Shown here: piece after piece, positions 16,487 through 24,629 of the stretch | Numbering within the stretch: the stretch's first letter is position 1 | Layout of the letters: every line of letters starts with the position of its first letter | Assembly: GCA_946223355.1 (NCBI GenBank) | Contig: CAMIPB010000013.1 | Coordinates: 1-64,000, forward strand | DNA length: 64,000 nt | From: an uncultured Corynebacterium sp. | Lineage (GTDB): Bacteria > Actinomycetota > Actinomycetes > Mycobacteriales > Mycobacteriaceae | Direction of reading: 5' to 3' | Program-made: the position numbers and the translations under genes | The notes under the pieces: model-generated | Seen by the model: the letters and a program-made list of their open reading frames with translations, nothing else | Database searches by the model: none | What the model was told of the DNA's origin: nothing

Positions 16487-17830
16487 ATGACTAGACTTTT
16501 CGGAACCGATGGCGTTCGTGGACTCGCAAACAAAAAGCTAACCCCAATGCTTGCCCTTCGTTTGGGGCAAGCTGCGGCGGAAGTGCTCACCAAGGATCGT
16601 GAGTCGTACAAGTTGCGCCCAACAGCAGTGATCGGCCGGGATCCTCGTGTATCCGGCGAGATGCTGGATGCAGCTATTTCGGCGGGACTTGCATCACGCG
16701 GCGTTGATGTATTGCGCGTAGGGGTATTGCCCACTCCAGCTGTTGCCTTCCTCACCGATGATCGTGGGGCTGATTTGGGGGTTATGATTTCTGCTTCCCA
16801 CAACCCAATGCCAGATAACGGTATTAAATTCTTTTCCGCAGGAGGTAATAAACTCCCGGACGCAATCGAAGATGAAATTGAACAGGCAATGAAAAACCTG
16901 TCCGAGGACGGTCCCGCAGGAACTAAACTCGGCCGAATTATCTCTGAAGCTCCAGACGCTGTTGACCGCTACTTGAAGCACCTCAAGGAAGCAGTCCCTG
17001 CGGATCTGCAAGGTATCAAAGTAGTCGTGGATACCGCGAATGGTGCAGCATCAAAGGTAGCTGTAGAAGCATATAAGGCTGCTGGTGCGGAAGTCATTGC
17101 AATCCACGACAAGCCCAATGCTTTCAACATCAACGACAACTGCGGCTCGACTCATATTGAGCAAACCCAGAATGCGGTGAAAGAGCATGGCGCTGATCTA
17201 GGTTTGGCGCATGATGGTGATGCTGATCGTTGCTTGGCGGTTGATGCAGAAGGCAATATTGTCGATGGTGACCAAATCATGGCAATCTTGGCGGTCGGCA
17301 TGAAGGAAAACGGCGAGCTTCGCCACAACACCCTTGTCGCCACCGTGATGAGTAATTTGGGACTTCGGCTTGCGATGCAAGACCAGGGCATCGAAGTAAA
17401 GCAGACTAAGGTCGGCGACCGTTACGTACTGGAGGAGTTGAACGCAGGAAACTATTCCATCGGCGGAGAGCAGTCTGGCCACCTAGTTTTGCCGGATGAG
17501 TGCACCACTGGTGACGGTACGCTTACCGGCTTGTCACTGATGGCGCGCATGGCTCAAACAGGAAAGCCGTTGCAAGAGCTTGCTTCCGTCATGACGGTTT
17601 TGCCACAGGTGCTTATTAATGTTCCGGTGTCCAACAAAGCAGTCATCATGGATTCAGCGGAAGTCCAAGAAGCAATCGCTACTGCGGAAAGCGAACTAGG
17701 TGATACTGGACGCGTTTTGTTGCGTCCGTCTGGCACCGAGGAATTGTTCCGCGTCATGGTTGAAGCTGCCAATGAAGAGCAAGCCCGCAAGGTTGCTGGA
17801 AAGCTTGCCTCGGTTGTAGCCGCTGTCTAG
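16487..17830 (+). CDS. glmM: Phosphoglucosamine mutase
   Basis: Interconverts glucosamine-6-phosphate and glucosamine-1-phosphate for UDP-GlcNAc and hence peptidoglycan synthesis. The active-site phosphoserine loop ISASHNPMPD puts the Ser at residue 104, the metal-binding loop DGDADR is at 243-248, and the phosphate-binding RPSGTEELFRVMVE is near the C-terminus. Length 447 aa. Start: ATG 16487 is preferred to ATG 16478 because CATAAT (16474-16479) ends 7 bases before it, as for a leaderless mRNA, and the protein then begins MTRLFGTDGVRG. The partner enzyme gene glmS lies 3.2 kb downstream. Confidence 0.97.
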   Translation: MTRLFGTDGVRGLANKKLTPMLALRLGQAAAEVLTKDRESYKLRPTAVIGRDPRVSGEMLDAAISAGLASRGVDVLRVGVLPTPAVAFLTDDRGADLGVMISASHNPMPDNGIKFFSAGGNKLPDAIEDEIEQAMKNLSEDGPAGTKLGRIISEAPDAVDRYLKHLKEAVPADLQGIKVVVDTANGAASKVAVEAYKAAGAEVIAIHDKPNAFNINDNCGSTHIEQTQNAVKEHGADLGLAHDGDADRCLAVDAEGNIVDGDQIMAILAVGMKENGELRHNTLVATVMSNLGLRLAMQDQGIEVKQTKVGDRYVLEELNAGNYSIGGEQSGHLVLPDECTTGDGTLTGLSLMARMAQTGKPLQELASVMTVLPQVLINVPVSNKAVIMDSAEVQEAIATAESELGDTGRVLLRPSGTEELFRVMVEAANEEQARKVAGKLASVVAAV

Positions 17831-17848
17831 CCGGCTAGCGCCCCTTAA

Positions 17849-17877
17849 GAACCTGTCGATTTATCGGCAGGTTTTTC
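17849..17877 (+). terminator. Rho-independent terminator after glmM
   Basis: AACCTGTCGAT (17850-17860) pairs with ATCGGCAGGTT (17863-17873) with one G-U pair, followed by TTTTCGTT. It separates glmM from the ESX-linked trio. Confidence 0.92.
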
Positions 17878-17968
17878 GTTGGAACCCTTTGCCCCGTTTT
17901 TCAGTCCAATAGGTTAGGTGCATTTCACAGTAGAAGAGCACATGCTAAACGGATCGAAGGGGGACACG

Positions 17969-18277
17969 GTGGCAATCCAAAACGTAGACATTGACCACCC
18001 GCAAGTCGTAGAGCACATGAGGCGAGTAAAACTAGATTGCGAAAATGCTTTAGCGGTGTTGGAGCAACGAAAGCCCGCCTTAGAAGTCTCGTCATTAGGC
18101 CGGGATTTCGACGCGCGCGGAAAGTCAATAGCAGCGAAACTGCAACATATTCACCAGCTCTCACAGTGGCGATTACAGAACATGCTCGCAACTGCCGAGA
18201 GCGCAGAACTCGAATTCAATAAGGTGGCCAATGTTGATGCTGCCTCTTCAGACATTTTGAAGGGGATTATCAAGTGA
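17969..18277 (+). CDS. Small helical protein of the ESX-linked trio, function unknown
   Basis: A 102-aa, mainly helical protein with no signal peptide or membrane segment. Two long helices are likely (residues ~10-35 and ~50-85) with the turn SSLGRDFDARG between them. The size and hairpin shape recall WXG100/EspC-like type VII proteins, but there is no WXG and no YxxxD/E motif. GTG 17969 is chosen because AAGGGGG lies about 5 bases upstream; earlier starts (17918, 17942) lack such a site. Its stop overlaps the next gene by 4 bp. The location between glmM and glmS matches Rv3440c of M. tuberculosis as I remember it, which is of unknown function. Confidence 0.75.
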   Translation: MAIQNVDIDHPQVVEHMRRVKLDCENALAVLEQRKPALEVSSLGRDFDARGKSIAAKLQHIHQLSQWRLQNMLATAESAELEFNKVANVDAASSDILKGIIK

Positions 18278-19845
18278 AACCAGAAACAGCGACCTTAGTA
18301 AATGACTGGGCAAACTCGGTGGCGGCCTTCCAACAGATTACTGGTTCTTCAGCCGGTGCAGTAGGGGTAAACGATGTAGATAAAGCTATACGAGCAACTG
18401 ACGGTTTGAACACTAAGGACTTAGTCACGAACGTGATCTCCATTGCTGCTGGAGGAACCAACAATAAGGGCGGCGGCGGAGGCTATACCGGTGGAGAATT
18501 TCCTAGGAAAAACAGGGGATTCAAGGCATTCCTGATTGGCATCGGGTTAAACATTGCCGCCAATATTGCAGGTGGGCTTATCACTAACCGTATTACCGAA
18601 GTTCAGGATGACTTTGATAATGATGAGTTGGATCGGGAGCGCCTGAAGGAAAGTGCAGAAAGATGCTCAGAGTCAGTCGAAGATATTGACAAAGTGTCTG
18701 ACTCGTTTATTCAGGAAACTCTCACCGCAGCCATTTTTCTGGTTGATCTACTCGTGTTGTTTATCTCGCGTAATCCCCAGCTTTTATCAATGGCTAATGC
18801 AGCAGCAAGCTCAGCAGGAACATTGATCAATGACACGAACACCACGATTCTGCAGCATTGCCGTGAGCGTGACCAAGCGATAGACAACTGCTATGCAGCC
18901 TTTGAGGAGCAATGTGAAAAGTTATGTTCCAAGGAACTACCCAAGCCTGCACCAGAGGTTATGCCACCACCACGGCTGCAGCCGCCGGCAGCAACTGGAA
19001 AAATTAACGAGCCTTGTCCTGATGTAGTCGCGCCAGATTGTGTGGATAAACCCGACAAAGAAAAACCGACAGACCCACAGCCTCAACCAGCGAGCGCTCA
19101 TCAGGTCCCAGCTGAGCGCAGTGTTGAGACACAAAATCTTGAACCGTGCCCCGAGGTCGATCCGGAGGTTCAACCTGCTTCAATTCGTCCGGAGCCAATT
19201 GAAGATCAAGCTGAGCCAGATGATTGCATAGATGAAGTTCAGCCAAAGGTGCCCGAAAAAGAATCAGTAGTAGAGCCAGCAGAACCGTCGGGAGATCGAG
19301 AAACCGACGGCTGCGAAAATGAAACTCCAACAGAGCCCAAGTCTCCTGAAGAATGTGATGACGAACAGCCTTTAGTCGTAGAGCCCCAAGATACGCCGGA
19401 AGTTGGCGCGAAGGTTGAGACTGAAAAAGATACTGCAAAGCTCGAAGACACGTGCAGCGGGGTTTTAGGAGCGCTCAGTGTCGGAATAGCGGTTATTGGA
19501 GTTGGTCTGCTGATTGATATGGCGATGGACTGTCTTTTGGAGAACATGGAAACTGATGTACCGGAAGGTGGTACTCCTGAATCCAAGCCAGAACCAGAAC
19601 TGAAACCAGAACCAAAGCCAGAACCAAAGCCAGCCCCTGAGCCGAAGGTGTACGAGCCACCGAAGGATTTGTCGCAAGTGGAGGAACCAACGCCACCTCC
19701 TAAGAAGCTAATGAATATAGAACCAGCGAACGCGGCGGTGGAGGCTTCAACAGAACCTCCATCAGCGCCAGAGGAGGCCGTGAAAACAGAACAGGACGAC
19801 GTTAAAGAATCATCGAAGAGAGCACGGAAAGCGGGGCAGTGGTAA
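18274..19845 (+). CDS. Membrane protein with long Cys/Pro/Glu-rich tail (ESX-linked trio)
   Basis: A 523-aa protein I do not recognise by family. Residues 1-60 are soluble, 62-75 are a Gly-rich linker, hydrophobic helices are at ~85-103 and ~149-165, and a charged Cys-containing stretch follows (HCRERDQAIDNCYAAF, ~195-220). Residues ~222-393 are a Pro/Glu/Asp-rich region with recurring CP/DC motifs, a third hydrophobic helix lies at ~396-420, and the tail has PEPKPEPK repeats (~438-457) and ends basic. Start GTG 18274 overlaps the previous gene, with AAGGGG upstream. Its position corresponds to the Ala/Pro-rich Rv3439c beside ESX-4 (from memory). A role in envelope or type VII secretion is inference. 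Confidence 0.75.
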   Translation: MKPETATLVNDWANSVAAFQQITGSSAGAVGVNDVDKAIRATDGLNTKDLVTNVISIAAGGTNNKGGGGGYTGGEFPRKNRGFKAFLIGIGLNIAANIAGGLITNRITEVQDDFDNDELDRERLKESAERCSESVEDIDKVSDSFIQETLTAAIFLVDLLVLFISRNPQLLSMANAAASSAGTLINDTNTTILQHCRERDQAIDNCYAAFEEQCEKLCSKELPKPAPEVMPPPRLQPPAATGKINEPCPDVVAPDCVDKPDKEKPTDPQPQPASAHQVPAERSVETQNLEPCPEVDPEVQPASIRPEPIEDQAEPDDCIDEVQPKVPEKESVVEPAEPSGDRETDGCENETPTEPKSPEECDDEQPLVVEPQDTPEVGAKVETEKDTAKLEDTCSGVLGALSVGIAVIGVGLLIDMAMDCLLENMETDVPEGGTPESKPEPELKPEPKPEPKPAPEPKVYEPPKDLSQVEEPTPPPKKLMNIEPANAAVEASTEPPSAPEEAVKTEQDDVKESSKRARKAGQW

Positions 19846-20075
19846 TGGAATATGAGGATTTTGCAGCACAGTTTCGTGAGAGGACGTCGATGCGGCTGAT
19901 GGAGTTTGAAAAGGCACTGGAGCGTGCGGAACAAGAGATGAACCGGGCGGCACAGACGGGGCCAGCGGCAACATCTTCAGTGCAGGGGGTGCAAAAACGA
20001 AAGCCCCCGCACGCTGTTACACGAGTGCGGGGGCCGGTGCAGTCAGTACTGCGAAGGCCGGGGGCTACTTTCTAA
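19845..20075 (+). CDS. Short charged protein of the ESX-linked trio
   Basis: A 76-aa open reading frame whose ATG overlaps the preceding stop (TAATG), so translation is probably coupled. Residues 1-~35 (YEDFAAQFRERTSMRLMEFEKALERAEQEM) should form an amphipathic helix or short coiled coil; the C-terminus is basic and rich in Arg and Pro. No domain is recognised. The last third is encoded by the hairpin that terminates the opposite gene, so the basic C-terminus may be partly a by-product of that structure. The 3' end overlaps the convergent hydrolase gene by 11 bp. Confidence 0.55.
   Translation: MEYEDFAAQFRERTSMRLMEFEKALERAEQEMNRAAQTGPAATSSVQGVQKRKPPHAVTRVRGPVQSVLRRPGATF
19993..20034 (-). terminator. 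Terminator of the hydrolase-like gene, lying inside the opposite ORF
   Basis: GCCCCCGCAC (20003-20012) pairs with GTGCGGGGGC (20025-20034), a perfect 10-bp GC-rich stem. On the minus strand it is followed by CTTTCGTTTTT (T run at 19997-19993). On the plus strand there is no T run, so it mainly serves the minus-strand gene. Confidence 0.85.
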
Positions 20076-20913
20076 GGCCTGAGGTTGTCTTGAGAAAGCC
20101 GGCTTCCTCCGCGATCTCCTCGCGGCTTAGGGCAGACACCTTCTTTCCCATGGCGGCGAACTCGGAAAAGTCAGAGTATTTATTTTCCTCATTGAGCTGG
20201 TGCAGGAGGAAACCGGTGACGAGGCCACGAGCAGTTTCGGTGGCAGCAGTTTCGGACTTGCCGAGACCCAAGACCATCTTGAGGAAATTGTCCTCGGGGA
20301 AACCGGCCTGGGTGCCACCATCAACACGGCGGTAGGCTACGTCACCGTTCCAAGCATGGGCGATAGTTGCAGGGTTTCCCGCGTTAAATACGTCAGTGTC
20401 CTCGGAATCAATAATGAGACCAGGGATATCGAGAGTACGCGCAGACACTTCTGCTGAAGGGGAAACCTTTGCTGGATAGAGTGCGGCGACAGCCTTAACT
20501 TTGGGGTTGTTGACAGCAGCGAGAATAGCCGCGCCGCCGCCCATTCCGTGTCCTACCAGGCCGAGCTTGGCGGGTGAGACGGTGATGTTACCTTGGCCGA
20601 GTTTCACTCCGCCGGCAACTTGAAGCGCAGTTTCCATGTCAGCGGCAAGGTTTCGGTGATTAGGGATGAAGCCGGTCTCAGTTTCAGGAGCGACAACGAC
20701 GATGCCCCAGCTAGCGAGGTGGCGGAGGGTGCCGTGGTAGTTCCCTAACTTTTTCATCCAGTCATGGCCGAACGCCACTGCGGGAAGGTTGGTGCCTTCT
20801 GCTGGCGTGTAGACTTTGCCGTCCAATCCGGCATAAGAAAGATCGCCAGTTAGAACGCGGTGTGGTCCGCGCTTGGACAAAGTGGACAGGTGCTTGTTCA
20901 GGTTTGCAGTCAC
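20065..20913 (-). CDS. Alpha/beta-hydrolase-fold protein lacking its Ser nucleophile
   Basis: A 282-aa protein with the dienelactone-hydrolase/lipase-like alpha/beta fold: strand-turn VAFGHDWMKK (~47-56), VVVAPETETG, and the nucleophile elbow VGHGMGGGAAIL (120-131). The elbow normally reads G-x-S-x-G but here is G-H-G-M-G, with Gly123 (codon GGA) where the catalytic Ser should be. The region where the catalytic His is expected reads VDGGTQAGF with no His. It is probably catalytically dead. Start GTG 20913 follows TATCCT by 7 bases (leaderless-like). It lies between the ESX-linked trio and glmS, where M. tuberculosis has the ~280-aa Rv3438 (from memory). Confidence 0.8.
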   Translation of the reverse strand: MTANLNKHLSTLSKRGPHRVLTGDLSYAGLDGKVYTPAEGTNLPAVAFGHDWMKKLGNYHGTLRHLASWGIVVVAPETETGFIPNHRNLAADMETALQVAGGVKLGQGNITVSPAKLGLVGHGMGGGAAILAAVNNPKVKAVAALYPAKVSPSAEVSARTLDIPGLIIDSEDTDVFNAGNPATIAHAWNGDVAYRRVDGGTQAGFPEDNFLKMVLGLGKSETAATETARGLVTGFLLHQLNEENKYSDFSEFAAMGKKVSALSREEIAEEAGFLKTTSGLRK

Positions 20914-21049
20914 AACTATAAGGATAGAGGATTTTGTAGAGAACGTGCTGAAGGGGTTGATGTGATAGAAAACTAAGAAACCTTAATGGATCGTTAATTC
21001 TTTCGTCTCCTATTTTTGTTGATGATGACGTCGGGTAGAATCGACCACC

Positions 21050-22921
21050 ATGTGTGGAATCGTTGGATATGTAGGTCAGCCAGGTGCTGACCGAGAGTAC
21101 TTTGCCCTAGACGTTGTTTTGGAAGGTCTGCGCCGTCTGGAATACCGCGGTTATGACTCCGCTGGTGTTGCCATGTTTGATGGTGATGAGATTGGCTGGC
21201 GGAAGAAGGCCGGAAAGGTTGCCGCTCTTGATGCGGAACTGGCAAAGCGTCCTCTCTCTGATTCCGTGTTGGGAATTGGGCACACTCGTTGGGCAACCCA
21301 TGGTGGCCCTTCCGATGTCAACGCGCACCCACACGTTGTAGACAATGGTCGTCTAGCTGTCGTGCACAACGGCATTATTGAAAACTTTGCTGAGCTTAAG
21401 CGTGAGCTCGCAGCAAAGGGGTACAACTTCGTGTCTGAGACTGACACCGAGGTAGCTGCTACTTTGTTGGCAGATAAGTTCCATGGTCCTGCAGGGGGAA
21501 ACCTGACCAATGCTATGCAGCTGACCTGTAAAGAGCTGGAAGGTGCTTTCACCTTGCTGGCTATTCACGCAGATAATGCGGACCGCATTGTAGCTGCGCG
21601 CCGTGACTCTCCGTTGGTTATCGGCCTCAGCGAGGGCGAAAACTTCTTGGGCTCTGACGTATCCGGTTTCATTGACTACACCAAGAGCGCGGTGGAAATG
21701 GACAACGACCAGATGGTCACCATTACCGCAGATGACTATGAGATCACTGACTTTGACGGCAACCCTGCAGAAGGAAAGCCTTTCAAGATCGAGTGGGATG
21801 CTGCTGCAGCAGAAAAGGGTGGCTTTGATTCCTTCATGGAGAAGGAAATCCATGACCAGCCAGCAGCTGTTCGTGACACCTTGATGGGGCGTTTTGACGA
21901 GTCCGGAAAACTGGCCTTGGATGAGCTGCGCATCGATGAATCAATCTTGAAGTCCATCGACAAGATTATTGTTATCGCTTGTGGTACCGCTGCGTACGCT
22001 GGCCACGTCGCGCGTTATGCGATTGAGCACTGGTGCCGCATCCCAACCGAGGTTGAGTTGGCGCACGAGTTCCGCTACCGCGACCCAATTGTCACCGAGA
22101 AGACGCTTGTCGTTGCATTGTCTCAGTCCGGTGAAACAATGGATACCTTGATGGCCGTACGTCATGCTCGCCAGCAGGGCGCAAAGGTTATTGCTATCTG
22201 TAACACCCAGGGTGCTTCCATCCCTCGTGAGTCTGACGCGGCACTGTACACCCACGCTGGCCCTGAGATTGCGGTTGCGTCCACCAAGGCTTTCTTGGCT
22301 CAAATCACTGCCACCTACTTGTTGGGTCTGTACTTGGCGCAGCTGCGTGGAAACATGTTTGCTGATGAGGTCGAGTCCGTCCTTAACGAACTGCGTGAAA
22401 TGCCGGATAAGGTTCAAAAAGTAATTGACAACAAGGGTGTTGTTGAGAAGCTGGGCAATGACATGAAGGACGCAAAGTCCGTTCTGTTCTTGGGCCGCCA
22501 TGTTGGCTTCCCAGTGGCACTTGAAGGCGCATTGAAGCTCAAGGAAATCGCTTACCTGCATGCGGAAGGTTTCGCTGCTGGTGAGTTGAAGCATGGCCCA
22601 ATCGCTTTGATTGAAGAAGGTCAGCCTGTTTTCGTTATTGTTCCTTCCCCACGTGGTCGTGATTCCCTGCACTCCAAGGTGGTTTCTAACATCCAGGAGA
22701 TCCGCGCACGTGGTGCTATCACCATCGTGATTGCAGAAGAGGGCGACACGGCTGTAGAGGATTACGCTAACCACCTCATTCGCATCCCGCAGTCCCCAAC
22801 GCTGATGCAGCCACTGCTGGCTACTGTTCCGTTGCAAATCTTTGCATGCACTGTTGCAGGAGCGAAGGGCTACGACGTAGACCAGCCACGTAACTTGGCT
22901 AAGTCCGTGACTGTGGAGTAA
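21050..22921 (+). CDS. glmS: Glutamine-fructose-6-phosphate aminotransferase (isomerising)
   Basis: Makes glucosamine-6-phosphate from fructose-6-phosphate and glutamine, the entry to amino-sugar and peptidoglycan synthesis. The N-terminal Ntn glutaminase domain begins MCGIVGYVG with the catalytic Cys2 and has LRRLEYRGYDSAG and GHTRWATHG; two SIS domains follow, with ACGTAAYAG, ALSQSGETMDTL and the C-terminal DQPRNLAKSVTVE. Length 623 aa. ATG 21050 has no ribosome-binding site, but TAGAAT (21036-21041) ends 8 bases upstream, pointing to a leaderless mRNA. There is no room or sequence for a glmS ribozyme. Confidence 0.98.
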   Translation: MCGIVGYVGQPGADREYFALDVVLEGLRRLEYRGYDSAGVAMFDGDEIGWRKKAGKVAALDAELAKRPLSDSVLGIGHTRWATHGGPSDVNAHPHVVDNGRLAVVHNGIIENFAELKRELAAKGYNFVSETDTEVAATLLADKFHGPAGGNLTNAMQLTCKELEGAFTLLAIHADNADRIVAARRDSPLVIGLSEGENFLGSDVSGFIDYTKSAVEMDNDQMVTITADDYEITDFDGNPAEGKPFKIEWDAAAAEKGGFDSFMEKEIHDQPAAVRDTLMGRFDESGKLALDELRIDESILKSIDKIIVIACGTAAYAGHVARYAIEHWCRIPTEVELAHEFRYRDPIVTEKTLVVALSQSGETMDTLMAVRHARQQGAKVIAICNTQGASIPRESDAALYTHAGPEIAVASTKAFLAQITATYLLGLYLAQLRGNMFADEVESVLNELREMPDKVQKVIDNKGVVEKLGNDMKDAKSVLFLGRHVGFPVALEGALKLKEIAYLHAEGFAAGELKHGPIALIEEGQPVFVIVPSPRGRDSLHSKVVSNIQEIRARGAITIVIAEEGDTAVEDYANHLIRIPQSPTLMQPLLATVPLQIFACTVAGAKGYDVDQPRNLAKSVTVE

Positions 22922-22948
22922 AACTCGCCAGAGTATATCCGCACTACT

Positions 22949-22988
22949 AAAAGGGGCAGTGGCACAATGGTGACCATGCCCCTTTTGT
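22949..22988 (+). terminator. Terminator of glmS that contains the alr start codon
   Basis: AAAAGGGGCA (22949-22958) pairs perfectly with TGCCCCTTTT (22977-22986). The right arm begins inside the preferred alr ATG at 22976-22978, and the loop carries CACAAT, a possible alr -10 box. Confidence 0.8.
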
Positions 22989-24103
22989 CATGTCGTGTTG
23001 ATTTAGATGCAATTGCGCATAACGTCCGCGCTCTCAAGGCTCACATCGGTCCGCAACATCGCTTCATGGGAATTGTGAAAGCGGATGCCTATGGTCATGG
23101 TGTCGAGCGCGTCGCACCCGTCCTGGTTTCTGCTGGTGTGGACGCATTAGGTGTTGCCACGCTGAAAGAAGCCATTCAACTGCGCGACATCGGTATTGAA
23201 GTCCCAATTCTTGCCTGGCTTTGGGATGCAGCAATTGGCAAAGAGTGGGTGTCTTCGGCTTTGGCCGCACAAGTGGAGTTGGCTATCCCTAGCCTTGCGC
23301 ACGCGCAGCTCTTAGTTGACAGCAAGATTCCCGGTAAAGTGTGCGTGAAAGTGGAAACCGGTATGCACCGCAACGGCGTGGACATGCACGAATGGAATGA
23401 AGTTTTTGCGTTGCTGGCCAGCGAGGAGGCATCCCACCTTCAATTTACCGGCGTAATGAGTCATCTTGCCTGCGCTGATGATCCAGACAATCCGCACAAT
23501 GCGCATCAGATAGCGCAACTTCAGACAGCAATTGAGGCAGCAAAGGCCAACGGACTGGAGCCGACAATAAATCACTTGGCTGCTTCTGCAGCAGCGATTG
23601 ACAATCCGGAGGCACGATTTGAACAGGTCCGCGTTGGTGTTGCGCTATATGGTCTATCACCGTTTGCGCATGAAGCGGATGTTGATCTGAAACCTGCCTC
23701 GACTTGGGCTGCGAAAGTGGTAAACGTTAAGCCAATTGAAGCTGGTGACGCAGCAAGTTATCGATTGACTTGGACCGCTGAGAGTTCTGGGCACCTTGCA
23801 GTTATTCCGGTAGGTTATGCCGATGGCTTGCCGCGCATGGTGCAAGGCCATCTCGAGGTAGGTATCGGTGGTAAGCGATACCCTCAGGTGGGACGGGTGT
23901 GTATGGACCAGATCGTCGTCGATTTGGGTGAGAACCCGTTTGAGGTTGTCCCCGGTGATGAGGCGATTATCTTCGGAGTGGGCGGAATGAGTGCCACCGA
24001 GTTAGCTGATGCTGTGGGCACCATTAACTATGAAGTTGTGTGCTGGCCTAAAGGCCGCACCCGGTGGGAGTATGAGGGCGGATATGAAGAATACTTTTCC
24101 TAA
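22976..24103 (+). CDS. alr: Alanine racemase
   Basis: PLP-dependent racemase producing D-alanine for peptidoglycan. Lys35 in MGIVKADAYGHG binds PLP and Tyr262 in GDAASYRLTW is the second catalytic base; ETGMHRNG and the C-terminal PVGYADGLPR and RVCMDQIVVD are conserved. From ATG 22976 it is 375 aa. ATG 22967 is possible, but CACAAT at 22963-22968 followed by 7 bases suggests a leaderless start at 22976, within the glmS terminator stem. Its end overlaps tsaE by 20 bp. Confidence 0.96.
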   Translation: MPLLSCRVDLDAIAHNVRALKAHIGPQHRFMGIVKADAYGHGVERVAPVLVSAGVDALGVATLKEAIQLRDIGIEVPILAWLWDAAIGKEWVSSALAAQVELAIPSLAHAQLLVDSKIPGKVCVKVETGMHRNGVDMHEWNEVFALLASEEASHLQFTGVMSHLACADDPDNPHNAHQIAQLQTAIEAAKANGLEPTINHLAASAAAIDNPEARFEQVRVGVALYGLSPFAHEADVDLKPASTWAAKVVNVKPIEAGDAASYRLTWTAESSGHLAVIPVGYADGLPRMVQGHLEVGIGGKRYPQVGRVCMDQIVVDLGENPFEVVPGDEAIIFGVGGMSATELADAVGTINYEVVCWPKGRTRWEYEGGYEEYFS

Positions 24104-24569
24104 AACTGGCACCCGCGAGCTTATCGACGCCCCCGCAACCCAGGAGTTCGGCGAAGAGTTGGGTCGCGCACTCGAAGCCGGAGACGTGGTCATATTGGAC
24201 GGGCCGCTCGGGGCAGGCAAGACCACCTTCACGCAGGGAATTGCGCGCGGGTTGGGAGTGAAGGGGCGGGTTACCTCACCAACTTTTGTGATTGCGCGCG
24301 AACACCGTTCGCTCAGTGATGGGCCTGCTCTCATTCACGTGGATGCTTACCGGCTCGTCGGCCAGTCCGGAGATCCGTTAGGCGAGTTGGATGCGCTGGA
24401 TTTGGATACCGACTTAGAACACGCAGTCGTGGTTGCAGAGTGGGGCGGGGGACTAGTCGAGCAGATCAGTGAGGAATACCTGCTCGTATGCATCGATCGT
24501 GAAAGTGCTGTAGAAAAAGACCCAGACTCTCAGGCACGCATTTTCACCTGGCGGTGGGTGAGCAACTAG
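24084..24569 (+). CDS. tsaE: tRNA threonylcarbamoyladenosine synthesis ATPase TsaE
   Basis: P-loop ATPase that works with TsaB and TsaD to make t6A37 on ANN-decoding tRNAs. Walker A GPLGAGKTT is at residues 40-48, and VTSPTFVIAREH and HVDAYRL are conserved. Length 161 aa from ATG 24084, which follows GAGGGCGG. Translated from 24009 the protein would gain an unconserved 25-residue leader. It overlaps alr by 20 bp and is close to tsaB, rimI and tsaD, forming a t6A cluster. Confidence 0.95.
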   Translation: MKNTFPKTGTRELIDAPATQEFGEELGRALEAGDVVILDGPLGAGKTTFTQGIARGLGVKGRVTSPTFVIAREHRSLSDGPALIHVDAYRLVGQSGDPLGELDALDLDTDLEHAVVVAEWGGGLVEQISEEYLLVCIDRESAVEKDPDSQARIFTWRWVSN

Positions 24570-24629
24570 CGGTAGGTACGATAGGGGCATTCATGTGAGC
24601 CATCAGCCCTCAAAGGAGAACAGTTCGTC

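Noticed and set aside
20914..21049. Possible glmS ribozyme upstream of glmS
   Set aside because: The gap is only about 136 bp, lacks the ribozyme core, and the gene looks leaderless with TAGAAT 8 bases before ATG. The ribozyme is known mainly from Firmicutes.
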